Source: Paenibacillus xylanexedens
GTDB taxonomy: Bacteria; Bacillota; Bacilli; Paenibacillales; Paenibacillaceae
DNA: 64,000 nucleotides
Reading direction: 5' to 3'
Assembly: GCF_017874615.1 (NCBI RefSeq)
Contig: NZ_JAGIKV010000006.1
Span: 1-64,000, forward strand
Below the pieces are notes generated by a model. The model did not search any database and was not told the origin of the DNA. It was given only the letters and a program-made list of their open reading frames with translations. Of the stretch, positions 15,289 through 23,058 are shown piece by piece (positions within the stretch are counted from its first letter, which is position 1; every line of letters starts with the position of its first letter). The translations under genes were made by a program, and so were the position numbers.

Positions 15289-15475
15289 CTGCCGTAGTTT
15301 TCTCAGCGTTCATGGCTGTACCCAAACACCGGAAGTTGCAACATAATCCATCGCCGTACTTTACTACCTCTTGACCGCGGTATATCTCACCGCCACACCC
15401 CAAGCAATCGTCAACCACTTCAGCTGCCTGCGGATCTGGTGCCCCTTGCTCAAATCTGTCCATCTTTATCACCAC
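15281..15475 (-). CDS. small zinc-ribbon phage protein
   Basis: About 60-64 residues with CLGCGG, a short loop and CCNFRC, a treble-clef-like four-cysteine site. GTG and ATG starts (MVIKMDRF or MDRF) are both possible. Probably a metal-stabilised miniprotein of unknown role. Confidence 0.55.
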   Translation of the reverse strand: MVIKMDRFEQGAPDPQAAEVVDDCLGCGGEIYRGQEVVKYGDGLCCNFRCLGTAMNAEKTTAGE

Positions 15476-15551
15476 TTCCCCAGAGTGCCATTGTTATTGC
15501 AATGTTCATTGCCACCCACCAACAAATCCAGAACCACCACGGGATCATCAT
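15450..15551 (-). CDS. possible 33-aa membrane miniprotein
   Basis: MMIPWWFWICWWVAMNIAIT followed by MALWGSGDKDGQI: one hydrophobic, Trp-rich segment with a short charged tail. The ATG overlaps the stop of the 51-aa gene upstream (TGATG), so it is probably made by coupling; no independent strong ribosome site is visible. It overlaps the next gene by 26 bases. Being in the early operon, it could be a small membrane effector, but that is a guess. Confidence 0.45.
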   Translation of the reverse strand: MMIPWWFWICWWVAMNIAITMALWGSGDKDGQI

Positions 15552-15706
15552 CAGCCTAACTCTTTTAGTGCTTCTAGTTGCCGGTTGTATTTCTCGTATT
15601 GCTTCTTGGCGTGGTTAGCGATGTTGGGACGACAATCCGCTTTCATGCGTTCCACCATTTGGCTGAAGAACCCGGTTACGTTAAGCAGATAGTGTTTTTT
15701 AGTCAT
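15551..15706 (-). CDS. small phage protein, 51 aa
   Basis: Reads MTKKHYLLNVTGFFSQMVER with a basic helical end. The ATG follows AAGGAGCGACTAACA, which excludes the longer upstream reading. It reads away from the plus-strand gene beginning 98 bases to the right. No family recognised. Confidence 0.55.
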   Translation of the reverse strand: MTKKHYLLNVTGFFSQMVERMKADCRPNIANHAKKQYEKYNRQLEALKELG

Positions 15707-15804
15707 TGTTAGTCGCTCCTTATAAAGAGGTTTTTTGTCCCTTTCTGTTGAATATTGGTAGTTGTCCAGACTATCCAATCAAAACGAAAGGAGGTGAAAA
15801 TATA

Positions 15805-16047
15805 TTGGCTACACAAGTACATGCCTGCTTAGTAGGCAATTGGGTAAATCTTTGTGATGATCCAGAGTGTAAAATCGGTGAAGCTCAAGCCTCTCCATCC
15901 GTTTGGTGGGAAGAAGGTGCTAAGATTTACAGCCCGATCAAGAAAGATGAAGCAGATACGTTCTATAAGCTTGATTACGTCCATATCTACTACAAAGGAA
16001 TTGATTATCGTATAAATCCGATTTTCATTCAGATCGTCACTACTTAA
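15805..16047 (+). CDS. counter-oriented phage gene, 80 aa
   Basis: Starts at TTG ten bases after a perfect AAAGGAGGTG. Reads (M)ATQVHACLVGNWVNLCDDPE, then SPSVWWEEGAKIYSP and VHIYYKGIDYRINPIFIQIV. The compact, aromatic-rich, ordered sequence looks like a real conserved small protein. It is the only plus-strand gene in the early region apart from the lysogeny genes, and its end overlaps the opposite-strand gene by 8 bases. It is a candidate lysogenic-conversion or moron gene. Function unknown. Confidence 0.65.
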   Translation: MATQVHACLVGNWVNLCDDPECKIGEAQASPSVWWEEGAKIYSPIKKDEADTFYKLDYVHIYYKGIDYRINPIFIQIVTT

Positions 16048-16345
16048 ATTCACGAGTCAATCTTTCAACCAAAGTATCCGGGTCGTCGATCTTCACATCG
16101 GCGGCCATGGAGCTATACATCATGTCGATTTGTTGTGTGATTCTTCCCCACTGATATCGCTTAAGACCTTGTATCGCATTCGCTACCATTTCAAATCGTT
16201 GTTCCATCGTTAATTCTTCTTGAGCTGACTCATCACCACTTACCATCACTATTGATAATGGACCTGGGTAGTCATGCAACTCTTTGGATGACTCGATTTT
16301 GCAACGGTCTCCTTCTGGAACATAAATTGTTTTAACCTGTTTCAT
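16040..16345 (-). CDS. hypothetical phage protein, 101 aa
   Basis: Starts MKQVKTIYVPEGDRCKIESS, after GAGAGGGTGG. A mostly helical second half (MEQRFEMVANAIQGLKRYQW) follows a beta-rich first part. A longer upstream reading overlaps a gene with a better start and is rejected. Function unknown. Confidence 0.55.
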   Translation of the reverse strand: MKQVKTIYVPEGDRCKIESSKELHDYPGPLSIVMVSGDESAQEELTMEQRFEMVANAIQGLKRYQWGRITQQIDMMYSSMAADVKIDDPDTLVERLTREFK

Positions 16346-16358
16346 TCCATCCACCCTC

Positions 16359-16520
16359 TCAAATTTGACTTTCAAGAAATTTGATATTAGCTTGCATAGC
16401 TTCGTTACCAGCAAATTGCGTTTTGGCACGATCCAAGAAGCTTTCAAGTTGCTCTTTCGAACAGTTGCGATTCTTGCAGTTTTGGAAAGCGCCGATTAAT
16501 GATTCAGTAGGTGTTGGCAT
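16359..16520 (-). CDS. small phage protein, 53 aa
   Basis: Reads MPTPTESLIGAFQNCKNRNC and ends ANIKFLESQI. AGGAGG lies 7 bases before the ATG. Helical, with a CKNRNC pair that could bind metal. It is well placed between its neighbours. Confidence 0.6.
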   Translation of the reverse strand: MPTPTESLIGAFQNCKNRNCSKEQLESFLDRAKTQFAGNEAMQANIKFLESQI

Positions 16521-16601
16521 TGTGAACCTCCTAGTATATTTTTTTGAAACTATAAATCCGGTAACAACGTATTGATAATCATATGAACGAAGTTACACAA
16601 C

Positions 16602-17363
16602 TTACAGCAGAGCACCAATGGATAATTCCTTAACAATGGTTGAGTAAATCTCTTTCAACTTCGGATCAGCTTCAATCACATCCAAGCGGTTAGCCTTTTC
16701 AATCTTTGTTTTAGTTGCTCCACTCTCTTCAAGGCGATCCTTGAGGTTAGCCAAGCGTGTATTCAGTTTGCAATGAGCGCGTTCTTCAAGTCGGGAATAA
16801 CTTTCCTTCCGGATCTCCTGATGACCACCAAATCGCTGTGCAGCTCCGTTAAGCATGCCTGTGATCTTCTGGCGCCAGTTGTCATCCCGTTGAAGGATTG
16901 TTTCTTGGATGGTAGTTACTTTGGTTTGAACCTCAATGATCTTCTGATTAGCTTCAGCTGCTTCGATTTGAATCTTTGCTACGGCATCGAATGTTGCTTT
17001 GAACATCTGTAGTTCTGGGCTTAACTTGGACACATCGATTGATGACCCATAGCTACCTGTTTTACGAATCGATGGAAGAATTTCATCTGCGACTATTGAT
17101 TGAAATTCTTCCGCTACTGCATTCTTTGCTTTCATTGCTAAACGATAAAAAATATTTTCAGGGACAAAACCCTCTTTCCCAACTTGTTGGGAAAACCTAA
17201 AACCTTTCAAATACCCTTCAATCGTTTCCCAGCGTACGTACTCCATAGACCCTTTAACCTGAGTGAAACCCAAACCTCTTGCCACATCTTCAAGATTAAG
17301 TTGAGCAACACCATGTTCATCGATGTATCCTCTCACGCCAGCCACTGTAATCAGTTCACTCAT
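16602..17363 (-). CDS. phage antirepressor, Bro-N with ORF6C-like end
   Basis: 253 residues. The N-terminal Bro-like domain (about 1-105) has LNLEDVARGLGFTQVKG, FVPENIFYRLAMKAKNAVAE and ADEILPSIRKTGSYG, as in phage antirepressors. The C-terminal part, after a coil (IEAAEANQKIIEVQTKVTTI), resembles ORF6C (about 160-253). Antirepressors counter the prophage repressor during induction. AAGGAGG precedes the ATG, which overlaps the HTH gene upstream. Position three in the early transcript fits a switch role. Confidence 0.85.
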   Translation of the reverse strand: MSELITVAGVRGYIDEHGVAQLNLEDVARGLGFTQVKGSMEYVRWETIEGYLKGFRFSQQVGKEGFVPENIFYRLAMKAKNAVAEEFQSIVADEILPSIRKTGSYGSSIDVSKLSPELQMFKATFDAVAKIQIEAAEANQKIIEVQTKVTTIQETILQRDDNWRQKITGMLNGAAQRFGGHQEIRKESYSRLEERAHCKLNTRLANLKDRLEESGATKTKIEKANRLDVIEADPKLKEIYSTIVKELSIGALL

Positions 17364-17581
17364 CTTGTAGCCTCCTTCAATCCTTCTTTCCATTGCAATA
17401 GATCCGATTTATCCACCCTTCTTGATGCACCGATTATAAAGTTCGGTATACCGCCATGATCAGGATGAATCTGCATTAACTCATACACTCTTTTTCTGGA
17501 TAAAACCATAATGTCTGCGATGTCTTGAGCGGTTAAAATTTCTGGCAACTGATCCCACGTGAACACTCTTCTATTCGACAT
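17360..17581 (-). CDS. helix-turn-helix (excisionase-like) protein
   Basis: 73 residues. LTAQDIADIMVLSRKRVYEL, then RRVDKSDLLQWKEGLKE, is the winged MerR/AlpA-like fold of small phage DNA-binding proteins. It could be an excisionase or an early regulator. The ATG follows GAGGTG by 6 bases, and the stop overlaps the antirepressor start. Confidence 0.75.
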   Translation of the reverse strand: MSNRRVFTWDQLPEILTAQDIADIMVLSRKRVYELMQIHPDHGGIPNFIIGASRRVDKSDLLQWKEGLKEATR

Positions 17582-17595
17582 TTGATTCACCTCAC

Positions 17596-17880
17596 TTATA
17601 CAGTAACTTTCTCAGGCTTTTGTTTGGTCTTACGAGGATCATCGACTTCTTCAATGTAAAAATACTCATCGAACCTGCCACCGAAAATCTCCATAACACC
17701 AGCAATAAATTGATTACCAGGCACATTGTTTCGAGGGTCTTCCACAGGCAATTTGATTCTCCAAATCTGTGTCACATTCACATTCAACAAATCGGCTAAT
17801 TCCTTGTCAGAAGCAATGTCCTTGTCGATCTGTGCTTTCATGAGTTCTTTAACTCTCAAGCGAACGACGAACTTTTTCAT
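17596..17880 (-). CDS. Cro-like HTH regulator
   Basis: 94 residues and first gene of the leftward operon. ASDKELADLLNVNVTQIWRI is a Cro/C1-type helix-turn-helix in a 70-residue core, followed by FDEYFYIEEV. It faces the repressor gene across the operator region, the standard place for Cro, where it would shut repressor synthesis during lytic growth. GGGAGGTGATCGT precedes the ATG. Confidence 0.8.
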   Translation of the reverse strand: MKKFVVRLRVKELMKAQIDKDIASDKELADLLNVNVTQIWRIKLPVEDPRNNVPGNQFIAGVMEIFGGRFDEYFYIEEVDDPRKTKQKPEKVTV

Positions 17881-17899
17881 ACGATCACCTCCCCTCTAG

Positions 17900-18008
17900 T
17901 TGCGTGATTGCAATTAATTTTTCAGGTGATTTCGTCCTCGCAATTTGATTATATTACATGAATTTCGACCACGCAATACAAAAATCAAAAATAATTGCGT
18001 ACGCGCAA
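17900..18008. promoter_or_regulatory. lysogenic-switch operators O1-O4
   Basis: Four 14-base sites fit TTKCGWNNNNGCAA: TTGCGTGATTGCAA (17900-17913), TTTCGTCCTCGCAA (17930-17943), TTTCGACCACGCAA (17963-17976) and TTGCGTACGCGCAA (17995-18008). Their starts are 30, 33 and 32 bases apart, about three helix turns each, so bound dimers would face the same side. One site covers the leftward -35, one its start point and one the rightward -35. They are expected targets of the repressor and the Cro-like protein. Confidence 0.85.
17948..17976 (-). promoter_or_regulatory. early leftward promoter
   Basis: On the minus strand TTGCGT and a perfect TATAAT are separated by 17 bases. The -35 lies inside the third operator and the start point falls in the second. 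It would drive the whole early operon, starting with the Cro-like gene. Confidence 0.85.
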
Positions 18009-18023
18009 TAATTGTGATATCAT
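17995..18023 (+). promoter_or_regulatory. repressor promoter
   Basis: TTGCGT and TATCAT are 17 bases apart, with a TG one base before the -10 (extended -10). The -35 is the left half of the fourth operator, so occupancy of that site would shut repressor and integrase synthesis. Confidence 0.7.
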
Positions 18024-18062
18024 GAATTCAAGCATTAGATGAAGGGAGATTTTTGAGAGTCG

Positions 18063-18995
18063 ATGAGCGAAATTAAAATAGGTGATGTTATAAAAGAGGC
18101 ACGTATTCAAAATGGATTTAAAACCATGAAAGACTTATCTATTGTGTCCGGTGTCTCCCCTGCGACACTTAGCAGAATAGAGAAAAATACTCAAGATCCA
18201 TCTCCGGAAACATTGATGAAAATATCTAAACACTTAAATAACATTACATATGGTGAATTGATGAAAGTGGCCGGTTACTTAGATGGACTTAGTACTGAAC
18301 ACGAAATGTTTATGAAAGATCTCATGAATGAAAACGAAGAGTTAGATAACAAAATATTTGATTTAATCAATACTGCCTTTCTATATAAACAAGTTGATAA
18401 TAATATCCAAAGTGAAATAGTCGAATTATTTGTTAGTAAAGAATTAGTTGAACTATATGAAAACGCTGATTCAGATGAAATAAAATCTGCTTTTCTTCGA
18501 AATGATTTTGATGTTGATCAAAAACGTGAAATAGTTGATACATTAAACGTCTTGGTTAATAAATTTTCTCCAAAACTTGCCCAGTATTTTTCTATGATTA
18601 AGAACATGAAACCCATACCACTTGTGGGAAATATCTGTGCCGGCAATGGAATGATACCGATCGACTCTATTGAGGAATACATAAATTATCCTTTTGTAAA
18701 ATCTCAGCAACCAGATTATGCACTTAGGGTAAAAGGAAATTCTATGATTGGCGCGGGTATTGATGATGGAGATATTGTTTTCCTCCGGAAAGGAAGTTGG
18801 GCTGAATTCAATGGTCAAATCGTGGCAGCTCTTTTTAACGGAGAAGAAGGAAGTCTTAAAAGAATGAGATGGTCTGAAGGATCTCCAAAAATCACTCTGA
18901 TCCCTGAGAACAATTCTTATCAGTCTGTGGAGGTGATGCCTAATGAAGTGACGATTTGCGGTGTTTATGCCGGTCATTATAAACCAGAATTTTAA
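18063..18995 (+). CDS. LexA-like prophage repressor, XRE plus S24 peptidase
   Basis: 310 residues. An XRE helix-turn-helix lies at about 7-65 (SGVSPATLSRIEKNTQDPSP), then a helical linker, then an S24 autoprotease domain from about 185. The cleavage bond is expected at Ala193-Gly194 (CAGNG). The catalytic Ser227 is in GNSMIGAGIDDGD and Lys266 in SLKRMRW, so the dyad is intact. RecA-stimulated self-cleavage during DNA damage would induce the prophage. It is divergent from the cro-like gene. GGGAG lies rather far (14 bases) upstream of the ATG. The integrase follows after 15 bases. Confidence 0.92.
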   Translation: MSEIKIGDVIKEARIQNGFKTMKDLSIVSGVSPATLSRIEKNTQDPSPETLMKISKHLNNITYGELMKVAGYLDGLSTEHEMFMKDLMNENEELDNKIFDLINTAFLYKQVDNNIQSEIVELFVSKELVELYENADSDEIKSAFLRNDFDVDQKREIVDTLNVLVNKFSPKLAQYFSMIKNMKPIPLVGNICAGNGMIPIDSIEEYINYPFVKSQQPDYALRVKGNSMIGAGIDDGDIVFLRKGSWAEFNGQIVAALFNGEEGSLKRMRWSEGSPKITLIPENNSYQSVEVMPNEVTICGVYAGHYKPEF

Positions 18996-19010
18996 AAAGG
19001 AGTTTATGAT

Positions 19011-20282
19011 ATGAAGGGTAGTTTTTATAAACGAGGCAGCACGTGGAGTTACATTGTTGATGTCGGAATTGATCCTGAAACCGGAAAAAGGAAGCAAAAA
19101 AGCAAAGGTGGGTTTAAAACAAAGAAACTAGCACAGGCGCACGCAGCCGACTTTCTATCTGAATCAAATAAAGGGGAATACATCGCATCGGTAAAGATGA
19201 CGTTTGAAGAACTCGCTGATCAATGGCTTGAAGCGTACAGTAGATTAGGAAAACCTAAAAAACAAGGAACAATCTTAGTTAGAACTAAAGAGAAAAAAAT
19301 ATTGATGCCATTTTTCAGGAAAATGTGTACCATGGATATCACCTCAGAAGACTATCAGAATGCCTTGTATAAACTCGAATTGGGGCAAACCGATGACGAA
19401 GGAAATATTATTAAAAAAGGGCTCGCATACAACACTATTTCAGGGATACACGCAACAGCGAGTATGATTTTCAAGTACGGTGTGAGAATAGGTTCAGTAA
19501 AGAAAAATCCCACTCTTGATGTCTACGTGCCAAGAGAAACAAAAACTGTAAGTGATCTTGAAGCCCACACCTATCTCCCAGCGTATTTCGAGAAAGATGA
19601 ACTTCTGCTATTTCTAGATACTGTTAGAGAATATGGATTGGAGAATGACTACGAAACCTTCATGACTCTCGCATATACCGGTCTTAGAGTAGGAGAGCTT
19701 TGCGCACTCAAAGAAACAGATCTTGATTTTACCGAGAATAAAATAAGAATTTCAAAAACAGTTTACAATGCTACTAATAATTACAAAATGTACACTTTGG
19801 TTACGCCCAAAACAGCTTCATCGTTCCGAGAAATAGATACTGATCCGGATATAATGAACATTCTTAAAGATCTACTTACTCTTGCTCAAATTGAGAAAAA
19901 GAAAAGACCGAATTCTTACCACGATGAAGGGTTCCTTTTTGCAATGCCTGGAGCTTATGCCGGATACCCATTGATACCCGCAAAGGTTAGAAAACGAATG
20001 ACAAGAATATTGAGACTAGCTGGATTAAATGAAAATCTTTCGCCCCATTCATTGAGACACACTCATGCATCCCTACTTGCTGAAGCAGGAGTTGGCCTGG
20101 AACAAATTATGCAGAGACTAGGACATGCGAATGACGACATCACCAAAAGGATATACCTCCACATTACGAAACCAAAACGAAAAGAAGCTGTTCAGAAGTT
20201 TGGGGACCTAATGAATTCTACCACTGAATCAGATTTGAAAAATGTTAACAAAATGTTAGCATCAGAGGATGATGAGCAGTAA
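19011..20282 (+). CDS. int: tyrosine recombinase, prophage integrase
   Basis: 423 residues. An N-terminal AP2-like arm-binding domain (MKGSFYKRGSTWSYIVDVGI) is followed by a SAM-like core-binding domain (about 60-165) and a catalytic domain. Catalytic residues are seen in TGLRVGELCAL (Arg near 224), HSLRHTHASLL (His and Arg near 345-348), the RLGHANDD block and Tyr near 380 in RIYLHI. It is complete and in one transcript with the repressor, with its own AAAGGAG. Its last 38 bases overlap the convergent aldo/keto reductase, marking the insertion point. Confidence 0.96.
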   Translation: MKGSFYKRGSTWSYIVDVGIDPETGKRKQKSKGGFKTKKLAQAHAADFLSESNKGEYIASVKMTFEELADQWLEAYSRLGKPKKQGTILVRTKEKKILMPFFRKMCTMDITSEDYQNALYKLELGQTDDEGNIIKKGLAYNTISGIHATASMIFKYGVRIGSVKKNPTLDVYVPRETKTVSDLEAHTYLPAYFEKDELLLFLDTVREYGLENDYETFMTLAYTGLRVGELCALKETDLDFTENKIRISKTVYNATNNYKMYTLVTPKTASSFREIDTDPDIMNILKDLLTLAQIEKKKRPNSYHDEGFLFAMPGAYAGYPLIPAKVRKRMTRILRLAGLNENLSPHSLRHTHASLLAEAGVGLEQIMQRLGHANDDITKRIYLHITKPKRKEAVQKFGDLMNSTTESDLKNVNKMLASEDDEQ

Positions 20283-20300
20283 CATCCTTTGATACATAAG
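20245..20300. other. prophage-chromosome junction (attachment site region)
   Basis: The integrase ends at 20282 and the host aldo/keto reductase ends at 20245, so its final 12 codons or so run through integrase DNA. Integrases of this type usually lie next to their att site, so the crossover core should be within or just right of this overlap. The exact core cannot be defined without the other junction, which is off the left side. Confidence 0.6.
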
Positions 20301-21273
20301 GGTTTGTATGCGAACGGGCGGAATACAGCTCGTACCACTCATAACGGGTAAGTTCAATATTAGTTGCATCACGACAGGCCAGAATACGTTCTGGTCGAAT
20401 CGAACCAATGACAGGTTGAATCCCTGCTGGATGCTTCATTAACCAAGCCAGTACAATAGACTCCGGTGTAACTCCACGCTCCTTGGCCATTCGATCAACC
20501 AATTGAGCCGTATGCTCAATTTCAGCGCGCTGTCCCTCAACTACCCTGCCAGTAAAACGCCCTTGAGCAAGTGGACCCCAAGCCTGCAGTTGAATATGCT
20601 CTGCCTGACAATATTCCATCGTGCCATAGGGAAACACATTGTCTCTGGCTTGGGGACGATTTACCGTCACACCGGCTTCTACGAATCCGATTTTATCCAG
20701 ACTCATCTCCAACTGGTTCACAATCAGAGGTACTTTACTATGAAGCTGAAGAAGACGAATCTGTTCAGAACCCATGTTGGACACTCCAAAATGGCGCACT
20801 TTACCGGAATGATGCAGCTCAGCCAGTGCGTCTCCAATCTCTTGCGGATGGGCGAGCGGATCAGGACGATGTAACAGCAAAATATTCAGATAATCGATGC
20901 CGAGCCGTTCCAGGATACCGTCCACACTCGCCAGGATATGTGCACCTGAGGTGTCATAACGCTGCGGTCCTTCATCATCACCTACAAGACGTATTCCACA
21001 CTTCGACTGTATAATGATCTGTTCACGCAAGCCGGAAGTTTCTGATAAAACTCGCCCCAAAACATGCTCTGCCTTACCACGTGTGTAAATATCCGCCAGA
21101 TCAAAGTGATTAATGCCTATTTCGATAGCTGCTTCTACCGCTCGATGACCTTCCACAACAAGATCTGAAGTAATGGGAAGACCATCCCATTCACCACCAA
21201 ACCGCATACAGCCAAGAACCATTCGACTTGCCGGAATCTGGTGGTGATGCAAAGGAAGTTGTGAGTAAGACAT
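20245..21273 (-). CDS. aldo/keto reductase, YdhF-like
   Basis: 342 residues; NADPH-dependent carbonyl reduction is the family role. The TIM-barrel pattern shows LGCMRFGGEW, the tetrad Asp and Tyr in NHFDLADIYTRGKAEHV, the Lys in IIQSKCGIRL and the His in LLLHRPDPLAH. Substrate unknown. The start MSYSQLP follows GAGGTG by 9 bases; a longer start 12 codons upstream lacks one. The C-terminus (VSKDVTAHHPLMLTFC) overlaps the prophage integrase, so the last few residues are probably phage-derived. The enzyme core is complete and likely active. Confidence 0.9.
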   Translation of the reverse strand: MSYSQLPLHHHQIPASRMVLGCMRFGGEWDGLPITSDLVVEGHRAVEAAIEIGINHFDLADIYTRGKAEHVLGRVLSETSGLREQIIIQSKCGIRLVGDDEGPQRYDTSGAHILASVDGILERLGIDYLNILLLHRPDPLAHPQEIGDALAELHHSGKVRHFGVSNMGSEQIRLLQLHSKVPLIVNQLEMSLDKIGFVEAGVTVNRPQARDNVFPYGTMEYCQAEHIQLQAWGPLAQGRFTGRVVEGQRAEIEHTAQLVDRMAKERGVTPESIVLAWLMKHPAGIQPVIGSIRPERILACRDATNIELTRYEWYELYSARSHTNPYVSKDVTAHHPLMLTFC

Positions 21274-21462
21274 GTCAGCGTTCACCTCATTTTCATTTTT
21301 ACCAAGCATAATAACCGATTCTCTCTACCATGTCTTCTTCCATCTTCCTCTATTTTCCTGCTCTATCATCCATATGAAGAAAAAACAAGGTTTCAAAAGC
21401 TTGTGTATTGAATATATAGAGGGTGCAGGTATTATGCAGGAATATGAGAGGAGATTTTGCAT

Positions 21463-22662
21463 TTGAACCCAAATGAACCGAACGAATCCTCAAGGCCAGC
21501 GTTTTTTACCAAAGAATTCACGAATAACCCTTACCCGGTGTATGAAAAGTTAAGAAAAGATGAGTCCTTTTTTAGAGTCATGTTTCCTCACGGGGAATTC
21601 GGCTGGATTATTACGCGATACGAGGATGCAGTCCAGATCCTGAAAGATCCTCGCTTCAGCAAAGATATGGTCCGACGTTACGGCGCTGACAATCAAAGCA
21701 TCTTCTCCAATAATATGTTGTTCTCCGATCCGCCAGATCATAAACGTCTTCGGGGACTTGTGCAGAAAGCATTCACACCCAAACTGGTCGCAGACATGCG
21801 GAGCCACATTCAGGACATTGCTGATGAACTGCTGGACAACCTCCCGTCACAGGAAAAAATGAATCTGATCGATGACTTTGCCTTCCCTCTGCCCATCATT
21901 GTCATTAGTGAAATTCTGGGAGTCCCTCTTGAGGATCGTGACAAATTCCGCATCTGGTCCAATACGATAATTGATGCTTCCATAGCCGAGAGCGCCGAGC
22001 TGTTTGAGCAGCATGCCAAGGAGTTTACGGATTACCTGACGGCCTGGTTTGCGAAAGTTCGCCAAGATCCCGGCACTGATCTGATCAGCCAGCTCGTCAT
22101 TGCGGAAGAATCCGGGCAGCAGTTAACTGAACAAGAACTGCTTGGCGTTGTCTCCTTATTAATTATTGCCGGTCATGAAACAACCGTGAATCTGATTGGA
22201 AATGGGATTCTCGCCCTGCTGGAGCATCCGGAGCAACGCGAACTGCTCATCAACCAGCCCGAGCTTATTCACAATGCCATTGAAGAGATGCTTCGCTATA
22301 ACGGACCGGTGGAGTTCAGCACATCCCGCTGGGCTTTGGAAGATATTGAATTCCGTGGACAACCTATCGCTCAAGGTGATCTTGTCATTGTTGCGCTTGA
22401 TTCCGCCAACCGGGACGAACAGCAGTTTAAGGATGCTGATATTTTCGATATCACACGTGAGAAGAGTCCGCATTTGGCTTTTGGCAAAGGCATTCATCTC
22501 TGCCTAGGAGCACCGCTTGCTCGTCTGGAAGGTGAGATTGCAGTCAGCACACTTCTGAATCGTTTTCCTAATATACAACTTCAGGCAGATGTGAATGAAC
22601 TGGAATGGAGACCTGGTATGAATGTTCGTGGTGTCAAGGAAATCCCGGTTCAACTAAAATAA
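21463..22662 (+). CDS. cytochrome P450
   Basis: About 399 residues, soluble bacterial class (CYP107/109-like). Seen are the I-helix oxygen motif AGHETTVNLIG (Gly237 on), the ExxR pair in EEMLRYNGP (about 275-278), FSTSRWALEDIEF and the haem loop AFGKGIHLCLGAPLARLEG with ligand Cys347. It oxidises an unknown substrate and needs ferredoxin partners not encoded here. TTG starts at 21457 and 21463 are both possible; the latter is 9 bases after AGGAG. No biosynthetic cluster is nearby. Confidence 0.95.
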   Translation: MNPNEPNESSRPAFFTKEFTNNPYPVYEKLRKDESFFRVMFPHGEFGWIITRYEDAVQILKDPRFSKDMVRRYGADNQSIFSNNMLFSDPPDHKRLRGLVQKAFTPKLVADMRSHIQDIADELLDNLPSQEKMNLIDDFAFPLPIIVISEILGVPLEDRDKFRIWSNTIIDASIAESAELFEQHAKEFTDYLTAWFAKVRQDPGTDLISQLVIAEESGQQLTEQELLGVVSLLIIAGHETTVNLIGNGILALLEHPEQRELLINQPELIHNAIEEMLRYNGPVEFSTSRWALEDIEFRGQPIAQGDLVIVALDSANRDEQQFKDADIFDITREKSPHLAFGKGIHLCLGAPLARLEGEIAVSTLLNRFPNIQLQADVNELEWRPGMNVRGVKEIPVQLK

Positions 22663-22702
22663 TGGCTAAATATGAATAAATGAAAGTGAGGCACATGACA
22701 TC

Positions 22703-23044
22703 ATGGAAATGAACACCTTGGTATCGATCGTTTTGCTGCTTCTGATCTTTGTGTTACTGGTCAGAGTCACCAGCCTGCAACGCCAATTAAATGAATTGAA
22801 AAGAGATGTCGAGCGTCTGGAGAACGGTTCAACCGACAGCGTCCGATCCGACTTCAATTACACCTTGTCGCCGAAAGAAGCATCCCCTTCCCACACAAGC
22901 CAACCAGCCCAAACGGATCTGGATCAGGAACTGCTCACACTGATACAACAAGGGAAAAAAATTATGGCGATCAAACGACTGCGTGAAGCCAGAGGTCTTT
23001 CGTTGAAGGAAGCCAAAGACTATGTTGATTCTCTCGATCGGTAA
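22703..23044 (+). CDS. membrane-anchored L7/L12 C-terminal-like protein
   Basis: 113 residues. One N-terminal membrane segment (TLVSIVLLLLIFVLLVRVTS), a short coil (LQRQLNELKRDVERLENG), a polar linker and a C-terminal domain, LIQQGKKIMAIKRLREARGL and SLKEAKDYVDSL, that matches the ribosomal bL12 C-terminal fold. Such stand-alone copies occur in many Bacillota with unknown function. It follows the P450 after 40 bases and may share its transcript. Confidence 0.8.
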   Translation: MEMNTLVSIVLLLLIFVLLVRVTSLQRQLNELKRDVERLENGSTDSVRSDFNYTLSPKEASPSHTSQPAQTDLDQELLTLIQQGKKIMAIKRLREARGLSLKEAKDYVDSLDR

Positions 23045-23058
23045 TATACAACTCACAT

